A stretch of 64,000 nucleotides of DNA from Telluria_A sp036402435 (GTDB taxonomy: Bacteria > Pseudomonadota > Gammaproteobacteria > Burkholderiales > Burkholderiaceae_D). Numbering within the stretch: position 1 is the first letter of the stretch; every line of letters starts with the position of its first letter. The notes under the pieces were generated by a model, which saw only the letters and a list, made by a program, of their open reading frames with translations, searched no databases and was not told where the DNA came from. The stretch lies in assembly GCA_036402435.1 (NCBI GenBank), contig DASWSX010000120.1, positions 1-64,000 of the forward strand, given 5' to 3'. Positions 42,311 to 50,430 of the stretch are shown here, one piece after another. Position numbers and translations under genes: made by a program.

Positions 42311-44049
42311 CAGAACACCTCCGGGCATTTGCCTTCGATGCAGAAGATCATGTTGTTGCCGCGCTTGGCGAAGGTGGCGTTCTTGTAGGCCGAGTTGTCG
42401 GCTTCGGCAACGGCGTCGATCAGGTCTTCCACCTGCTCGGCGAAATTACCCTTGGCCGTCACCTTCCAGCGGCGCATTTCCTGGGTTGCGTTCTCGTCGT
42501 CACCGACCTCGACCACGCCGTCAATCCCTTTCAGGCGTGCGGAGAAGTCGCGCCGCAGCTTGGCAGGCACGCGCAGCGCGCTGTACAGCACCACGTTGTA
42601 GGTACGGCCGCGGGTCTGCGCCATTTGCACTTCGCGCTGGGCGGTGGTGCCGACGGTATCGGCCAGGCTGCGCGCAAGCGCTTCGGCCAGGTTGGAGCGG
42701 CAGTTCTGGTCGGACGAGCCGAGCGCGCGCTTGCCGATGGTGCCGGAGACGAAACCGTCGCCGGTATCGACGTTGGCCGAGGTCAGCGCCAGCTGGCCGG
42801 CGCACTGCACCTGGCCGCTTGGCGTCTGCCCTTCCGACTGCATCACCGCCCTGCCGTACACGACGTACTTGGCCCGGTAGTTCGGCTGTGCGGCCTTGGC
42901 CAGGTAAGCGTCGAATTTCTGCAGCTTCTCGATTTCGGACACCGTCAGGCGGCGCCCGCCTTCGACGCGGAAGTCGCGCTCATCGGTGAAGGTCAGGCCG
43001 AACTCCTTGACGACCTGCTGCAGCTTGTTGCTGATCAGCGCGGACGTGTCGTCGGCAGGCTTGGCGTTGTCGATGCCGGCAAACACTTGCTTCACTTTCA
43101 GGTTGACCACGTCGTTCTGGCGTTCGACGTCGTTCTGGCGTGTCGCATAGCTGGACGCGCTGGCCGACTTCGACGCGCTGGCGCTCGACGACGATGCGGC
43201 TACCGCTGCCGACGACGACGAACTGCCCGCGGCCGAGGACTTCTGCGCCGCCGCGAACTGGGTGTCGCGCGCGCCGGCGACTTTGGTGTCACGCGCGCCG
43301 GCTACCTGGGTGCTGCGCGCGGCAGCGCCCGAACCATAGCCGTCGCGGTACGCGGCCGAGCCCTGGTCGGAACCGGAGAAGGACTGCTTGTCCGAGCCGG
43401 CGAACGATGCGCGGTCGCGCCCTGCCGCCGACGACGACGAACTGGCGGCGTAGGCCGACTTGTCCGACGCGGCTGCCGCGAAACTGGACTTGGCCGCACT
43501 GGCCGAAGCGCTCGACGCGCTCTTCGATCCGGAACTGGTGGCGGTGCGGTCCGACATCGAACTCTTGTCGTGCGAATACTCGATTTCCGTGAGCAGCGGC
43601 TGGGACGGATCAAGCTTGGTGCCCACGCCGTAGTATTCATCGATCAGGAACAGTACCTTGGCGCTTTCACTGGCGTTCTGCGAGGCCACGCCCAGCGAAC
43701 GGGTCAATTCCGAGAACTGTACCGAATCGACCGACAGCACGGTTTTCGCGGTCAGCACGTCGCCTTCGGCGCTGAAACTGGTGCGCATGTTGTCGATCAG
43801 CTGCTTGCGCAGGTCGACCAGCGCGTTCTGCACCTTGGGTTCGTTGACGTTGGCGCCAAGCTTGGTCTTCAGCAGGCTGGCGACGGCGTCGTTCTCGGCG
43901 CGTTCACGGACGATGCGGCGGGCGTTGATGACGTCGCCGCTCGCCTTGATGCTTACTTCATGCAGGCCATTGGCCGACAATGGCTCGGCGTGGGCCGTTC
44001 CGACGATTCCCAGGGCGAGCAGGGCCGATACCAGTAAGGTTTTTTTCAT
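42310..44049 (-). CDS. Exported Ser/Ala-rich linker protein of the four-gene operon (579 aa)
   Basis: A 579-residue exported protein (signal TLLVSALLALGIVGTAHA). Residues 22-160 form one domain, residues about 161-303 a low-complexity linker rich in Ser and Ala with short repeats (VAGARDTK, SASAS), and residues 304-579 a second domain with VVYGRAVMQSEGQ and NCRSNLAEALARSLADTV. Two Cys near the end (FCIEGKC) could pair. The second domain distantly recalls LPP20/FlgT-type outer-membrane proteins; that is not firm. Its stop overlaps the next start. Confidence 0.78.
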   Translation of the reverse strand: MKKTLLVSALLALGIVGTAHAEPLSANGLHEVSIKASGDVINARRIVRERAENDAVASLLKTKLGANVNEPKVQNALVDLRKQLIDNMRTSFSAEGDVLTAKTVLSVDSVQFSELTRSLGVASQNASESAKVLFLIDEYYGVGTKLDPSQPLLTEIEYSHDKSSMSDRTATSSGSKSASSASASAAKSSFAAAASDKSAYAASSSSSAAGRDRASFAGSDKQSFSGSDQGSAAYRDGYGSGAAARSTQVAGARDTKVAGARDTQFAAAQKSSAAGSSSSSAAVAASSSSASASKSASASSYATRQNDVERQNDVVNLKVKQVFAGIDNAKPADDTSALISNKLQQVVKEFGLTFTDERDFRVEGGRRLTVSEIEKLQKFDAYLAKAAQPNYRAKYVVYGRAVMQSEGQTPSGQVQCAGQLALTSANVDTGDGFVSGTIGKRALGSSDQNCRSNLAEALARSLADTVGTTAQREVQMAQTRGRTYNVVLYSALRVPAKLRRDFSARLKGIDGVVEVGDDENATQEMRRWKVTAKGNFAEQVEDLIDAVAEADNSAYKNATFAKRGNNMIFCIEGKCPEVF

Positions 44050-44096
44050 TTTTTTGATTCTCAGGTTAAGAGGAAAACGAGGGTGCGGCGGCCGCT

Positions 44097-44624
44097 TCAG
44101 TCCGGGAGCTTGACCGAGACGTCGCCTGCGCTGGCTTCGACGCCGGCCGTCACGCTGACGTCGCCAGAAGCAGACGCGGCAGGCACAGCCGCGGCAGCCG
44201 GGCTGGCCGTATCGATGCCGGCGGCAAGGGAGGTAAAGCGGATATCGGTGCGGACAGGATCGAGCATCGGCTCGGACATCAGTTGCACACTAGTCACGGC
44301 GCCACCCTTGACGGCCTCACCGGCGTATTGAATGGCGAGGTCATGGTTGCCGAGCTTTGCGCTGGCTTTGGCAAGTGCCCAGGCCAGCTGGCCGGACTTG
44401 TCCTCGTGGCCTTTCAGGAACGCGATACCTTCGTCCTGCGCTTCCTTGAACTTCGCTTCCAAGATTTTCTGGTTGACGCTGGCGGTAACGTCCTGCGCAT
44501 TGGCCGGACGAATTGAACTGGCGATCTGGGCGCCAAGGTCCTTGTCGCAGCCAGCCTGCAGGCTCATCAGACCGACCATTGCTGCCAGGACCGACGCGTG
44601 TACCAGTTTTGGATGGAATTTCAT
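44097..44624 (-). CDS. Lipoprotein, first gene of the four-gene operon (175 aa)
   Basis: A 175-residue lipoprotein with lipobox MSLQAGC (acylated Cys26). The mature part has a helical TPR-like stretch (ILEAKFKEAQDEGIAFLKGHEDKSGQLAWALAKASAKLGNHDLAIQYAGEAV) and an Ala/Ser/Val-rich tail. It is separated from the next gene by 47 bases and preceded by two palindromes. Together with the next three genes it forms an uncharacterised exported system. Family unknown. Confidence 0.75.
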   Translation of the reverse strand: MKFHPKLVHASVLAAMVGLMSLQAGCDKDLGAQIASSIRPANAQDVTASVNQKILEAKFKEAQDEGIAFLKGHEDKSGQLAWALAKASAKLGNHDLAIQYAGEAVKGGAVTSVQLMSEPMLDPVRTDIRFTSLAAGIDTASPAAAAVPAASASGDVSVTAGVEASAGDVSVKLPD

Positions 44625-44637
44625 GTATGTTCCTATT

Positions 44638-44654
44638 GTTCTAATATTTAGAAC
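44638..44654. promoter_or_regulatory. Palindrome upstream of the four-gene operon
   Basis: GTTCTAA and TTAGAAC are perfect 7-base inverted arms with a TAT spacer, 14 bases upstream of the lipoprotein start and within an AT-rich promoter-like stretch. It may be an operator. Confidence 0.45.
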
Positions 44655-44676
44655 GGAACTCTACATAAGAAATTGG

Positions 44677-44690
44677 TTTCTGTACAGAAA
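44677..44690. promoter_or_regulatory. Second palindrome upstream of the four-gene operon
   Basis: TTTCTGTACAGAAA is a perfect 14-base palindrome, 53 bases upstream of the lipoprotein gene start and 29 bases from the stop of the MASE1-like gene. Together with the site at 44638 it suggests regulation of the operon promoter. Confidence 0.45.
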
Positions 44691-44718
44691 TTAGTTTAGT
44701 TCTGGTAATGTTTTCTTA

Positions 44719-45270
44719 TCAGCGCTGTGCGGCGGTACGTGGCGAGAACACGGCGAGCAGGGCTTTCGCGGAATACAGCACGATCAGCGTACCCGCCAGG
44801 TCGCCCGCAGCCATCGCCAGGAAACCCGACATGAGATTGTCCTGGCCGCGCAGCGCGAACCAGAAATGGTGGAGCAACGGGCTGGCGATCGAGAACGCCA
44901 AGGCGTAGGCCAGCAGGCGCGCCGGTGTCAGGTCCGCCAGCGAGGTGCGCGCCCCGGCCAGCCAGCCGGCGCCGCGGTAAACAAGGTAGGGAGCGGCGGC
45001 GGCGATCACGCCGCCGACGAACGAACGCAGCACGTCATCGGGGAAGAAATAGAGGAAGCAGACACCCCAGGACACGAGCAGCAATCCGACCGCGCCGGCC
45101 TCGGCGAACAGGAGGATGCACAGCAGGCGCATGCCAGCCGGCAGGTAGATCCAATTGATTCCGGGAGCGAATTCGAGCCGGGTGAACAGCAGTTCATTCA
45201 CGAACAGCGCGGAGCAAAACAGGACAACGGTAGCAGCAGCCATGTAGAGGTGAAGACGAGCATGCGACAT
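44719..45270 (-). CDS. MASE1-like integral membrane protein without output domain (183 aa)
   Basis: A 183-residue polytopic protein with about five hydrophobic segments. WIYLPAGMRLLCILLF and GAVGLLLVSWGVCFLYF recall the MASE1 sensory domain usually fused to GGDEF or kinase domains. No output domain follows, and the length is shorter than a full MASE1. Alternative start GTG 45285. It could be a stand-alone sensor or an unrelated small membrane protein. Confidence 0.65.
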   Translation of the reverse strand: MSHARLHLYMAAATVVLFCSALFVNELLFTRLEFAPGINWIYLPAGMRLLCILLFAEAGAVGLLLVSWGVCFLYFFPDDVLRSFVGGVIAAAAPYLVYRGAGWLAGARTSLADLTPARLLAYALAFSIASPLLHHFWFALRGQDNLMSGFLAMAAGDLAGTLIVLYSAKALLAVFSPRTAAQR

Positions 45271-45347
45271 CGATGAGCTACCCACGATAGAATTGAAGGA
45301 CGACTTGATACGGACTTGGTAAAGATATAACCAAAAGTATATTACAT

Positions 45348-45366
45348 ATTGCCAACAAGTTGCAAT
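45348..45366. promoter_or_regulatory. Imperfect dyad upstream of the MarR-like gene
   Basis: ATTGCCAACAAGTTGCAAT is an inverted repeat (ATTG/CAAC and GTTG/CAAT arms) with one unpaired C, 35 bases before the MarR-like start. Its length and symmetry match MarR-type autoregulatory operators. Confidence 0.4.
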
Positions 45367-45400
45367 AAATCAATTAATTCTCAGTACCGACTGATAACAC

Positions 45401-45757
45401 ATGACCAAGCCAACCCGTCCCGCAGACCTGTACCTGCGCTTCCTGAACCTGACGGAAGCGTTGCGTGGCTTGCCATCCCTGCCCGCGCTGGATCCACTTG
45501 AGGAACGCATCCTCGAGCTGGTCGCGCGCGCCGGCCAGGCGAACGCCAGGCTGAGCGTGCGCGATGTGATGGCGCACGATGAGCTGGGCGCGCCGGCCAC
45601 GGTGCACACACGTCTGAAATCGATGCGGGAAAAGGGATGGATCACGCTGACCGATACCGAGGACAGCCGGCGCAAACAGGTCGAACTGACGTCAGCTGCG
45701 CTGTCTTATTTTGATGAGCTGTCTGCGGCGATGGTCAAGGCGGCCGGGAACGGCTGA
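45401..45757 (+). CDS. MarR-like winged-helix regulator (118 aa)
   Basis: A 118-residue protein with a winged-helix core: VRDVMAHDELGAPATVHTRLKSMREKGWI (helix-turn-helix and recognition helix) and a wing in DTEDSRRKQVELT. The size and the order match small MarR/PadR-like regulators. It is divergent from the MASE1-like gene and is a plausible local regulator of the accessory segment. Confidence 0.8.
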   Translation: MTKPTRPADLYLRFLNLTEALRGLPSLPALDPLEERILELVARAGQANARLSVRDVMAHDELGAPATVHTRLKSMREKGWITLTDTEDSRRKQVELTSAALSYFDELSAAMVKAAGNG

Positions 45758-45827
45758 GTGCCCCAAGGCGCATGACGGGCTGGTGCTTGCCACAGTGCTG
45801 CTCTTGCGCACTTCGTTTGACTGCGCG

Positions 45828-47129
45828 CTAAGCCTGCGCATCCTCATCCAGGCTGCGCAGCCATGCCAGCTTCTCAGCAATCTTGGCTTCAATTCCGCGC
45901 GGCACCGGCTCGTACCACCGTGGCTCGGCCATCCCGTCAGGCAAGTACGTTTCGCCTGCGGCATACGCATTCGGCTCGTCATGCGCGTAGCGGTATTCGT
46001 GACCGTAGCCAAGCTCCTTCATCAGCTTGGTCGGCGCATTGCGCAGGTGTACCGGCACTTCGCGCGACTTATCCTTCTTCACGAACGCCATCGCCCGGTT
46101 GTAGGCGTTGTAGCCGGCGTTGCTCTTGGCCGCGATCGCCAGGTAGATGACTGCCTGCCCAAGCGCCAGCTCGCCCTCGGGCGAGCCGAGCCGCTCATAC
46201 GTGGCCGCGGCGTCGTTGGCCAGCTGGATCGCGCGCGGATCGGCAATGCCGATGTCCTCCCACGCCATGCGCACGATGCGGCGCGACAGGTACTTTGCAT
46301 CGGCGCCGCCATCGAGCATGCGGCACAGCCAGTACAAGGCCGCATCAGGATGCGAGCCGCGCACCGACTTGTGCAGCGCCGAGATCTGGTCGTAGAAATT
46401 GTCGCCGCCCTTGTCGAAGCGGCGCGAGTTCAGGGTCAGCGCATTGTCGACGAACTCGCCGGTGATCCGGGTGATGCCCGAGGTCTCGGCCGACGTCTTG
46501 GTTTGCTCCAGCAGGTTGAGCAGGCGGCGCGCGTCGCCGTCGGCATAGCCGATCAGCGTGGCGATGGCCACTTCGTCAAATTGCAGGTGCTGCAGCACCC
46601 TCTCCTGCGCGCGCTTGAGCAGCTGGAGCATCTCCGCATCGGTCAGCGCTTTCAGCACGTAGACCTGCGAGCGCGACAGCAGCGCCGAGTTGACCTCGAA
46701 CGACGGGTTCTCGGTGGTCGCGCCGATCAGCGTCACGAGGCCGGATTCGACAAACGGCAGCAATGCATCCTGCTGCGACTTGTTGAAGCGGTGGATCTCG
46801 TCGATAAACAGGATGGTGTGCTTGCCCGCGGCGAGGTAGTGCTCGGCCCGCTCGATCGAGGCGCGGATCTCCTTGACGCCGGAGAGCACCGCCGACAGCG
46901 CGATGAACTCGCATTCGAAGGCGTTGGCGGTAAGGCGCGCCAGCGTGGTTTTGCCGACACCGGGCGGGCCCCAGAGGATCATCGAGTGCGGCTTGCCCGA
47001 CTTGAACACCAGGTTCAGCGGCTTGCCCGGCGCCAGCAGATGGCTCTGCCCAATGACGTCCTCGATGGTGGCCGGGCGCAACGCCTCGGCCAGTGGGGGC
47101 GAAGGCTCGGTCTTGAAAAGGTCATCCAC
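45828..47129 (-). CDS. rarA: RarA (MgsA) replication-associated AAA+ ATPase
   Basis: A 433-residue AAA+ protein. Walker A is GPPGVGKTT at 54-62, Walker B is ILFIDEIHRFNKSQQDALLP, sensor 1 lies in LIGATTENPSFEVN. The C-terminal domain, with GSHPDAALYWLCRMLDGG and DGMAEPRWYEPV, mediates tetramerisation in E. coli RarA. It acts at stalled replication forks. It lies between lolA and an accessory segment; in many relatives serS follows it directly. Confidence 0.97.
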   Translation of the reverse strand: MDDLFKTEPSPPLAEALRPATIEDVIGQSHLLAPGKPLNLVFKSGKPHSMILWGPPGVGKTTLARLTANAFECEFIALSAVLSGVKEIRASIERAEHYLAAGKHTILFIDEIHRFNKSQQDALLPFVESGLVTLIGATTENPSFEVNSALLSRSQVYVLKALTDAEMLQLLKRAQERVLQHLQFDEVAIATLIGYADGDARRLLNLLEQTKTSAETSGITRITGEFVDNALTLNSRRFDKGGDNFYDQISALHKSVRGSHPDAALYWLCRMLDGGADAKYLSRRIVRMAWEDIGIADPRAIQLANDAAATYERLGSPEGELALGQAVIYLAIAAKSNAGYNAYNRAMAFVKKDKSREVPVHLRNAPTKLMKELGYGHEYRYAHDEPNAYAAGETYLPDGMAEPRWYEPVPRGIEAKIAEKLAWLRSLDEDAQA

Positions 47130-47229
47130 AGGCTGGTCCGGATCGTGTTGTACGTGACAAAATTATATGACAACGGCCGGCTTGTTCAGGTTCACGCGCG
47201 CCATATCGATATGGCCAAGAACCTGCGTA

Positions 47230-47871
47230 TCAATTGCTGTTGAAAACGTCCGCGCCTTTCGGCATCACGAACTTGAACTGCTGCGGGCCGAGGTTCGGGT
47301 TCTTCTCGAACTTCTGGAACGCCAGCAGCGACGTCTGTCCGAACGCATCCTTCAGTTCCATTGCTTCCGGCATGCCGTTACGCAGGCCGATGCTGATCTG
47401 CTCAAACGCCGTATCCTTGGCCTTCGGAACCGCATTGAGCCATTCCAGCCCGTTGCGCGTGCCCGCCTCGCTCAGCGTGAAGTTCTTCTCCAGGTCGTTG
47501 CTGCCGAACAGGATCGCGGCTGGCGACGAGCCCAGCGCATCGCCCAGCTTCTTGACGGTCACCTGGTTCAGGTCCTTGTCGTAAATGTAGAGCTGATCGC
47601 CATCGGCCTGCAGCTGCTGGTCGTACGGCTTCTGGTAAGTCCAGATGAACTTGCCCGGACGCGCGAACACGAATGTGCCGGTTGCGGGCGGCGACACCTT
47701 GCTGCCCTCGGTCTTCTTGACCTGGCGCTGCGTGAACTCGCCGCGCGCCGATTTGGTGCTGGAGACGAAGGTCTTGAACTGGGCCAGCGCACTTGCGTAC
47801 GCCGAGCCCGACAGCGCCAGCGCGCCTGCGGCAACGACCACGCCCAATGTGTTCTTCAAGCTGATACCCAT
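47230..47871 (-). CDS. lolA: LolA, periplasmic lipoprotein carrier
   Basis: A 213-residue exported protein (signal TLGVVVAAGALALSGSAYA). Conserved LolA parts are RGEFTQRQVKKTEG, GTFVFARPGKFIWTYQKPYDQQL, and LYIYDKDLNQVTVKKL. It carries lipoproteins from LolCDE to LolB. It starts 12 bases after the ftsK stop, fitting the usual ftsK-lolA-rarA order. Confidence 0.97.
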   Translation of the reverse strand: MGISLKNTLGVVVAAGALALSGSAYASALAQFKTFVSSTKSARGEFTQRQVKKTEGSKVSPPATGTFVFARPGKFIWTYQKPYDQQLQADGDQLYIYDKDLNQVTVKKLGDALGSSPAAILFGSNDLEKNFTLSEAGTRNGLEWLNAVPKAKDTAFEQISIGLRNGMPEAMELKDAFGQTSLLAFQKFEKNPNLGPQQFKFVMPKGADVFNSN

Positions 47872-47883
47872 GTGATTCCTTTT

Positions 47884-50238
47884 TTATTCAGCACTGGCAG
47901 CAGGGACGAGGATTTCCCGGTTGCCGTTCGATTGCATTGAGGAGACGACCCCGCTGTTTTCCATCTGTTCCAGCAGGCGCGCGGCACGGTTGTAGCCGAT
48001 ACGCAGGTGTCGCTGCACCAGCGAAATCGAGGCGCGGCGGTTCTTCAGCACAACCTGAACTGCCTGGTCGTACATCGGATCGGCCTCGCCGCCCGCTTCG
48101 CCGGCAGCGCCGCCTTCGGCACCGCCCTCGCCTTCCAGCGTCCCGCCTTCGAGGATGCCTTCAATGTAATTCGGTTCGCCAAGAGATTGCAGATGTTTTA
48201 CAACTCGATGCACTTCTTCATCCGACACGAACGCGCCGTGCACGCGGATCGGCAGGCCGGTGCCAGGCGGCATGTACAGCATGTCACCCATGCCGAGCAG
48301 CGCTTCGGCGCCCATCTGGTCCAGAATCGTGCGCGAGTCGATCTTCGACGACACCTGGAACGCGATACGGGTCGGGATGTTCGCCTTGATCAGGCCGGTA
48401 ATGACGTCGACCGACGGACGCTGGGTCGCCAGGATCAGGTGCAGGCCGGCCGCCCGCGCCTTTTGGGCGATACGGGCGATCAGTTCCTCGACCTTCTTGC
48501 CCACCACCATCATCAGGTCGGCCAGCTCGTCAATGATAATGACGATGGTTGGCAGCTTTTCAAGAGGTTCCGGCGAATCGGGCGTCAGCGAGAACGGGTT
48601 CGGGATGTGTTCCTCGCGCTTGGCCGCTTCCGCGATCTTGGCGTTGTAGCCGGCCAGGTTACGCACGCCCAGCTTACTCATCAGCTTGTAGCGGCGCTCC
48701 ATCTCGTTCACGGCCCAGTTCAGCGCGTGGCCGGCCTGGCGCATGTCGGTCACGACCGGGGCCAGCAGGTGCGGAATGCCCTCGTAGACCGACATTTCCA
48801 GCATCTTCGGGTCAATCAGGATCAGGCGCACGTCGGCCGGGTCGGACTTGTACAGCAGCGACAGGATGGTTGCGTTGATACCGACCGATTTACCCGAACC
48901 GGTGGTACCGGCAACCAGCAAGTGCGGCATCTTGGCCAGGTCGGCGACAACCGCCTTGCCGGCGATATCCTTGCCAAGTGCAATAGTCAGGTTCGAGACG
49001 CTGTCGTTGTAGACCTTGGAGCCGACGATTTCGGTCAGGCGCACGATCTGGCGTTTCGGATTCGGCAGTTCCAGGGCCATGTAGTTCTTGCCTGGAATGG
49101 TTTCAACCACCCGGATCGAGGTCAGCGACAAGGAACGCGCCAGGTCGCGCGCCAGGCCGACGATCTGGCTGCCCTTGACGCCAGTGGCCGGTTCGATCTC
49201 GTAGCGGGTGACCACCGGGCCCGGATAGGCCGCGACGACCTTGGCTTCGACGCCGAAGTCGGACAATTTCTTCTCGATCAGACGGCTGGTAAATTCCAGC
49301 GTTTCCACGGAAACCGTTTCCTGGACTTCCGGCGGTTCGTCCAGAAGCGACAGCGGCGGCAAGGTGGAGTCGCCCGGCAAATCCTGGAACAGCGCAGCCT
49401 GCTTTTCCTTCTGCACGCGCTCGGACTTGACCACTTCCTGCACCTGCGGCTCGATCTTGATCGGTGGCGCGGCGACGTGCTTTTCGACGTGCTTGGCGCG
49501 CTCATGCACCACCACCTCGTCGCGCTTGACGGCCGCCACTTCGCCCTGCTTGCGGTCTTCGCGGTCCTGGTAGCGCAGGCGGAACCATTCGATGCCATTC
49601 TCGATGGCTTCGCCGATGCGTTCGGCCACCGCCATCCACGACACCTGGAAGAACAGCGAGAAACCCAGGCCGAACAGGGCCAGCAGGAACAGCGTCGCGC
49701 CGGTAAAGCCGAACGCGTCGTAGGCGTTCTGGCCGATCAGCCGGCCCAGCACGCCGCCAGGCACGAACGGCAATTGGACGTTCAGCGAGCGCATGCGCAG
49801 GTATTCAATGCCGACACTGCCGATGAACAACAGCCCGAAGCCGACCCAGCGGATCGCCCCTTCGTGCTCGTGTTCCGGATCGGCTTCGCGTTCCATCACA
49901 AACTTGTCGGTCAGCGAGCGGTAGCCCTTCCAGACCAGCCGCAGGAAGCAGACGCACCACCACCAGGCCGAAAAACCGAACACGAACAGCATCAGGTCGG
50001 CCAGCCAGGCGCCGGCGCGGCCGCCCAGGTTGATCACCTTCGGCACCTGCACCTCGTGCGACCAGCCCGGGTCGCCCTTGTTATAACTGAGGAGGATCAT
50101 GACGAAATACAGGAACACCACGGCCAGTGCGATCCAGCGCGCCTCGGACAGCAGGCGCACCAGGCGGTTCGGCAGCGGCTGCCGGACGGTGGTGTTGCGG
50201 GTATAACTGGAGGTTTGAGCTTGGCTGGTCTTTGTCAT
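47884..50238 (-). CDS. ftsK: FtsK DNA translocase
   Basis: A 784-residue protein with an N-terminal membrane region of four helices (residues 30-210), a short charged linker, a motor domain and a C-terminal gamma winged helix. Walker A is AGTTGSGKSVG near residue 445, followed by LILIDPKMLEMSVYEGIPHLL and the Walker B-like IVIIIDELADLMMV. The gamma domain ends with SLVQRHLRIGYNRAARLLEQME, which binds KOPS DNA. It moves DNA to dif sites at division. The linker is short relative to E. coli FtsK, as in other betaproteobacteria. Confidence 0.97.
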   Translation of the reverse strand: MTKTSQAQTSSYTRNTTVRQPLPNRLVRLLSEARWIALAVVFLYFVMILLSYNKGDPGWSHEVQVPKVINLGGRAGAWLADLMLFVFGFSAWWWCVCFLRLVWKGYRSLTDKFVMEREADPEHEHEGAIRWVGFGLLFIGSVGIEYLRMRSLNVQLPFVPGGVLGRLIGQNAYDAFGFTGATLFLLALFGLGFSLFFQVSWMAVAERIGEAIENGIEWFRLRYQDREDRKQGEVAAVKRDEVVVHERAKHVEKHVAAPPIKIEPQVQEVVKSERVQKEKQAALFQDLPGDSTLPPLSLLDEPPEVQETVSVETLEFTSRLIEKKLSDFGVEAKVVAAYPGPVVTRYEIEPATGVKGSQIVGLARDLARSLSLTSIRVVETIPGKNYMALELPNPKRQIVRLTEIVGSKVYNDSVSNLTIALGKDIAGKAVVADLAKMPHLLVAGTTGSGKSVGINATILSLLYKSDPADVRLILIDPKMLEMSVYEGIPHLLAPVVTDMRQAGHALNWAVNEMERRYKLMSKLGVRNLAGYNAKIAEAAKREEHIPNPFSLTPDSPEPLEKLPTIVIIIDELADLMMVVGKKVEELIARIAQKARAAGLHLILATQRPSVDVITGLIKANIPTRIAFQVSSKIDSRTILDQMGAEALLGMGDMLYMPPGTGLPIRVHGAFVSDEEVHRVVKHLQSLGEPNYIEGILEGGTLEGEGGAEGGAAGEAGGEADPMYDQAVQVVLKNRRASISLVQRHLRIGYNRAARLLEQMENSGVVSSMQSNGNREILVPAASAE

Positions 50239-50430
50239 TCTGAGGAAACGCGTTGCTGCTATGACTGCAATTCGCCCATTCTAAGCCATATATTGCAATA
50301 CATGCCCATCATTCATGCACGCACGCATCATCGTCTATAATCTTGGATACGCATTTCGTACCCCAGCGTCACTTGATCTGGCACAGACTAGCCCCAGTTT
50401 CGTCTCATACACATTTCGAAAAAAGCTCAC

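Noticed and set aside
43130..43560. Dense short repeats that resemble a CRISPR-like or tandem-repeat array
   Set aside because: They lie in frame in the 579-residue exported protein and encode Ser/Ala-rich linker repeats; spacing and sequence do not fit CRISPR repeats.
45374..45607. Minus-strand frames overlapping the MarR-like gene
   Set aside because: They lack a ribosome site and mirror the plus-strand winged-helix gene.
38487..45757. Prophage or transposon in the serS-rarA interval
   Set aside because: No integrase, transposase, phage structural gene or clear terminal repeats were seen; only an insertion of unknown mechanism can be suggested.
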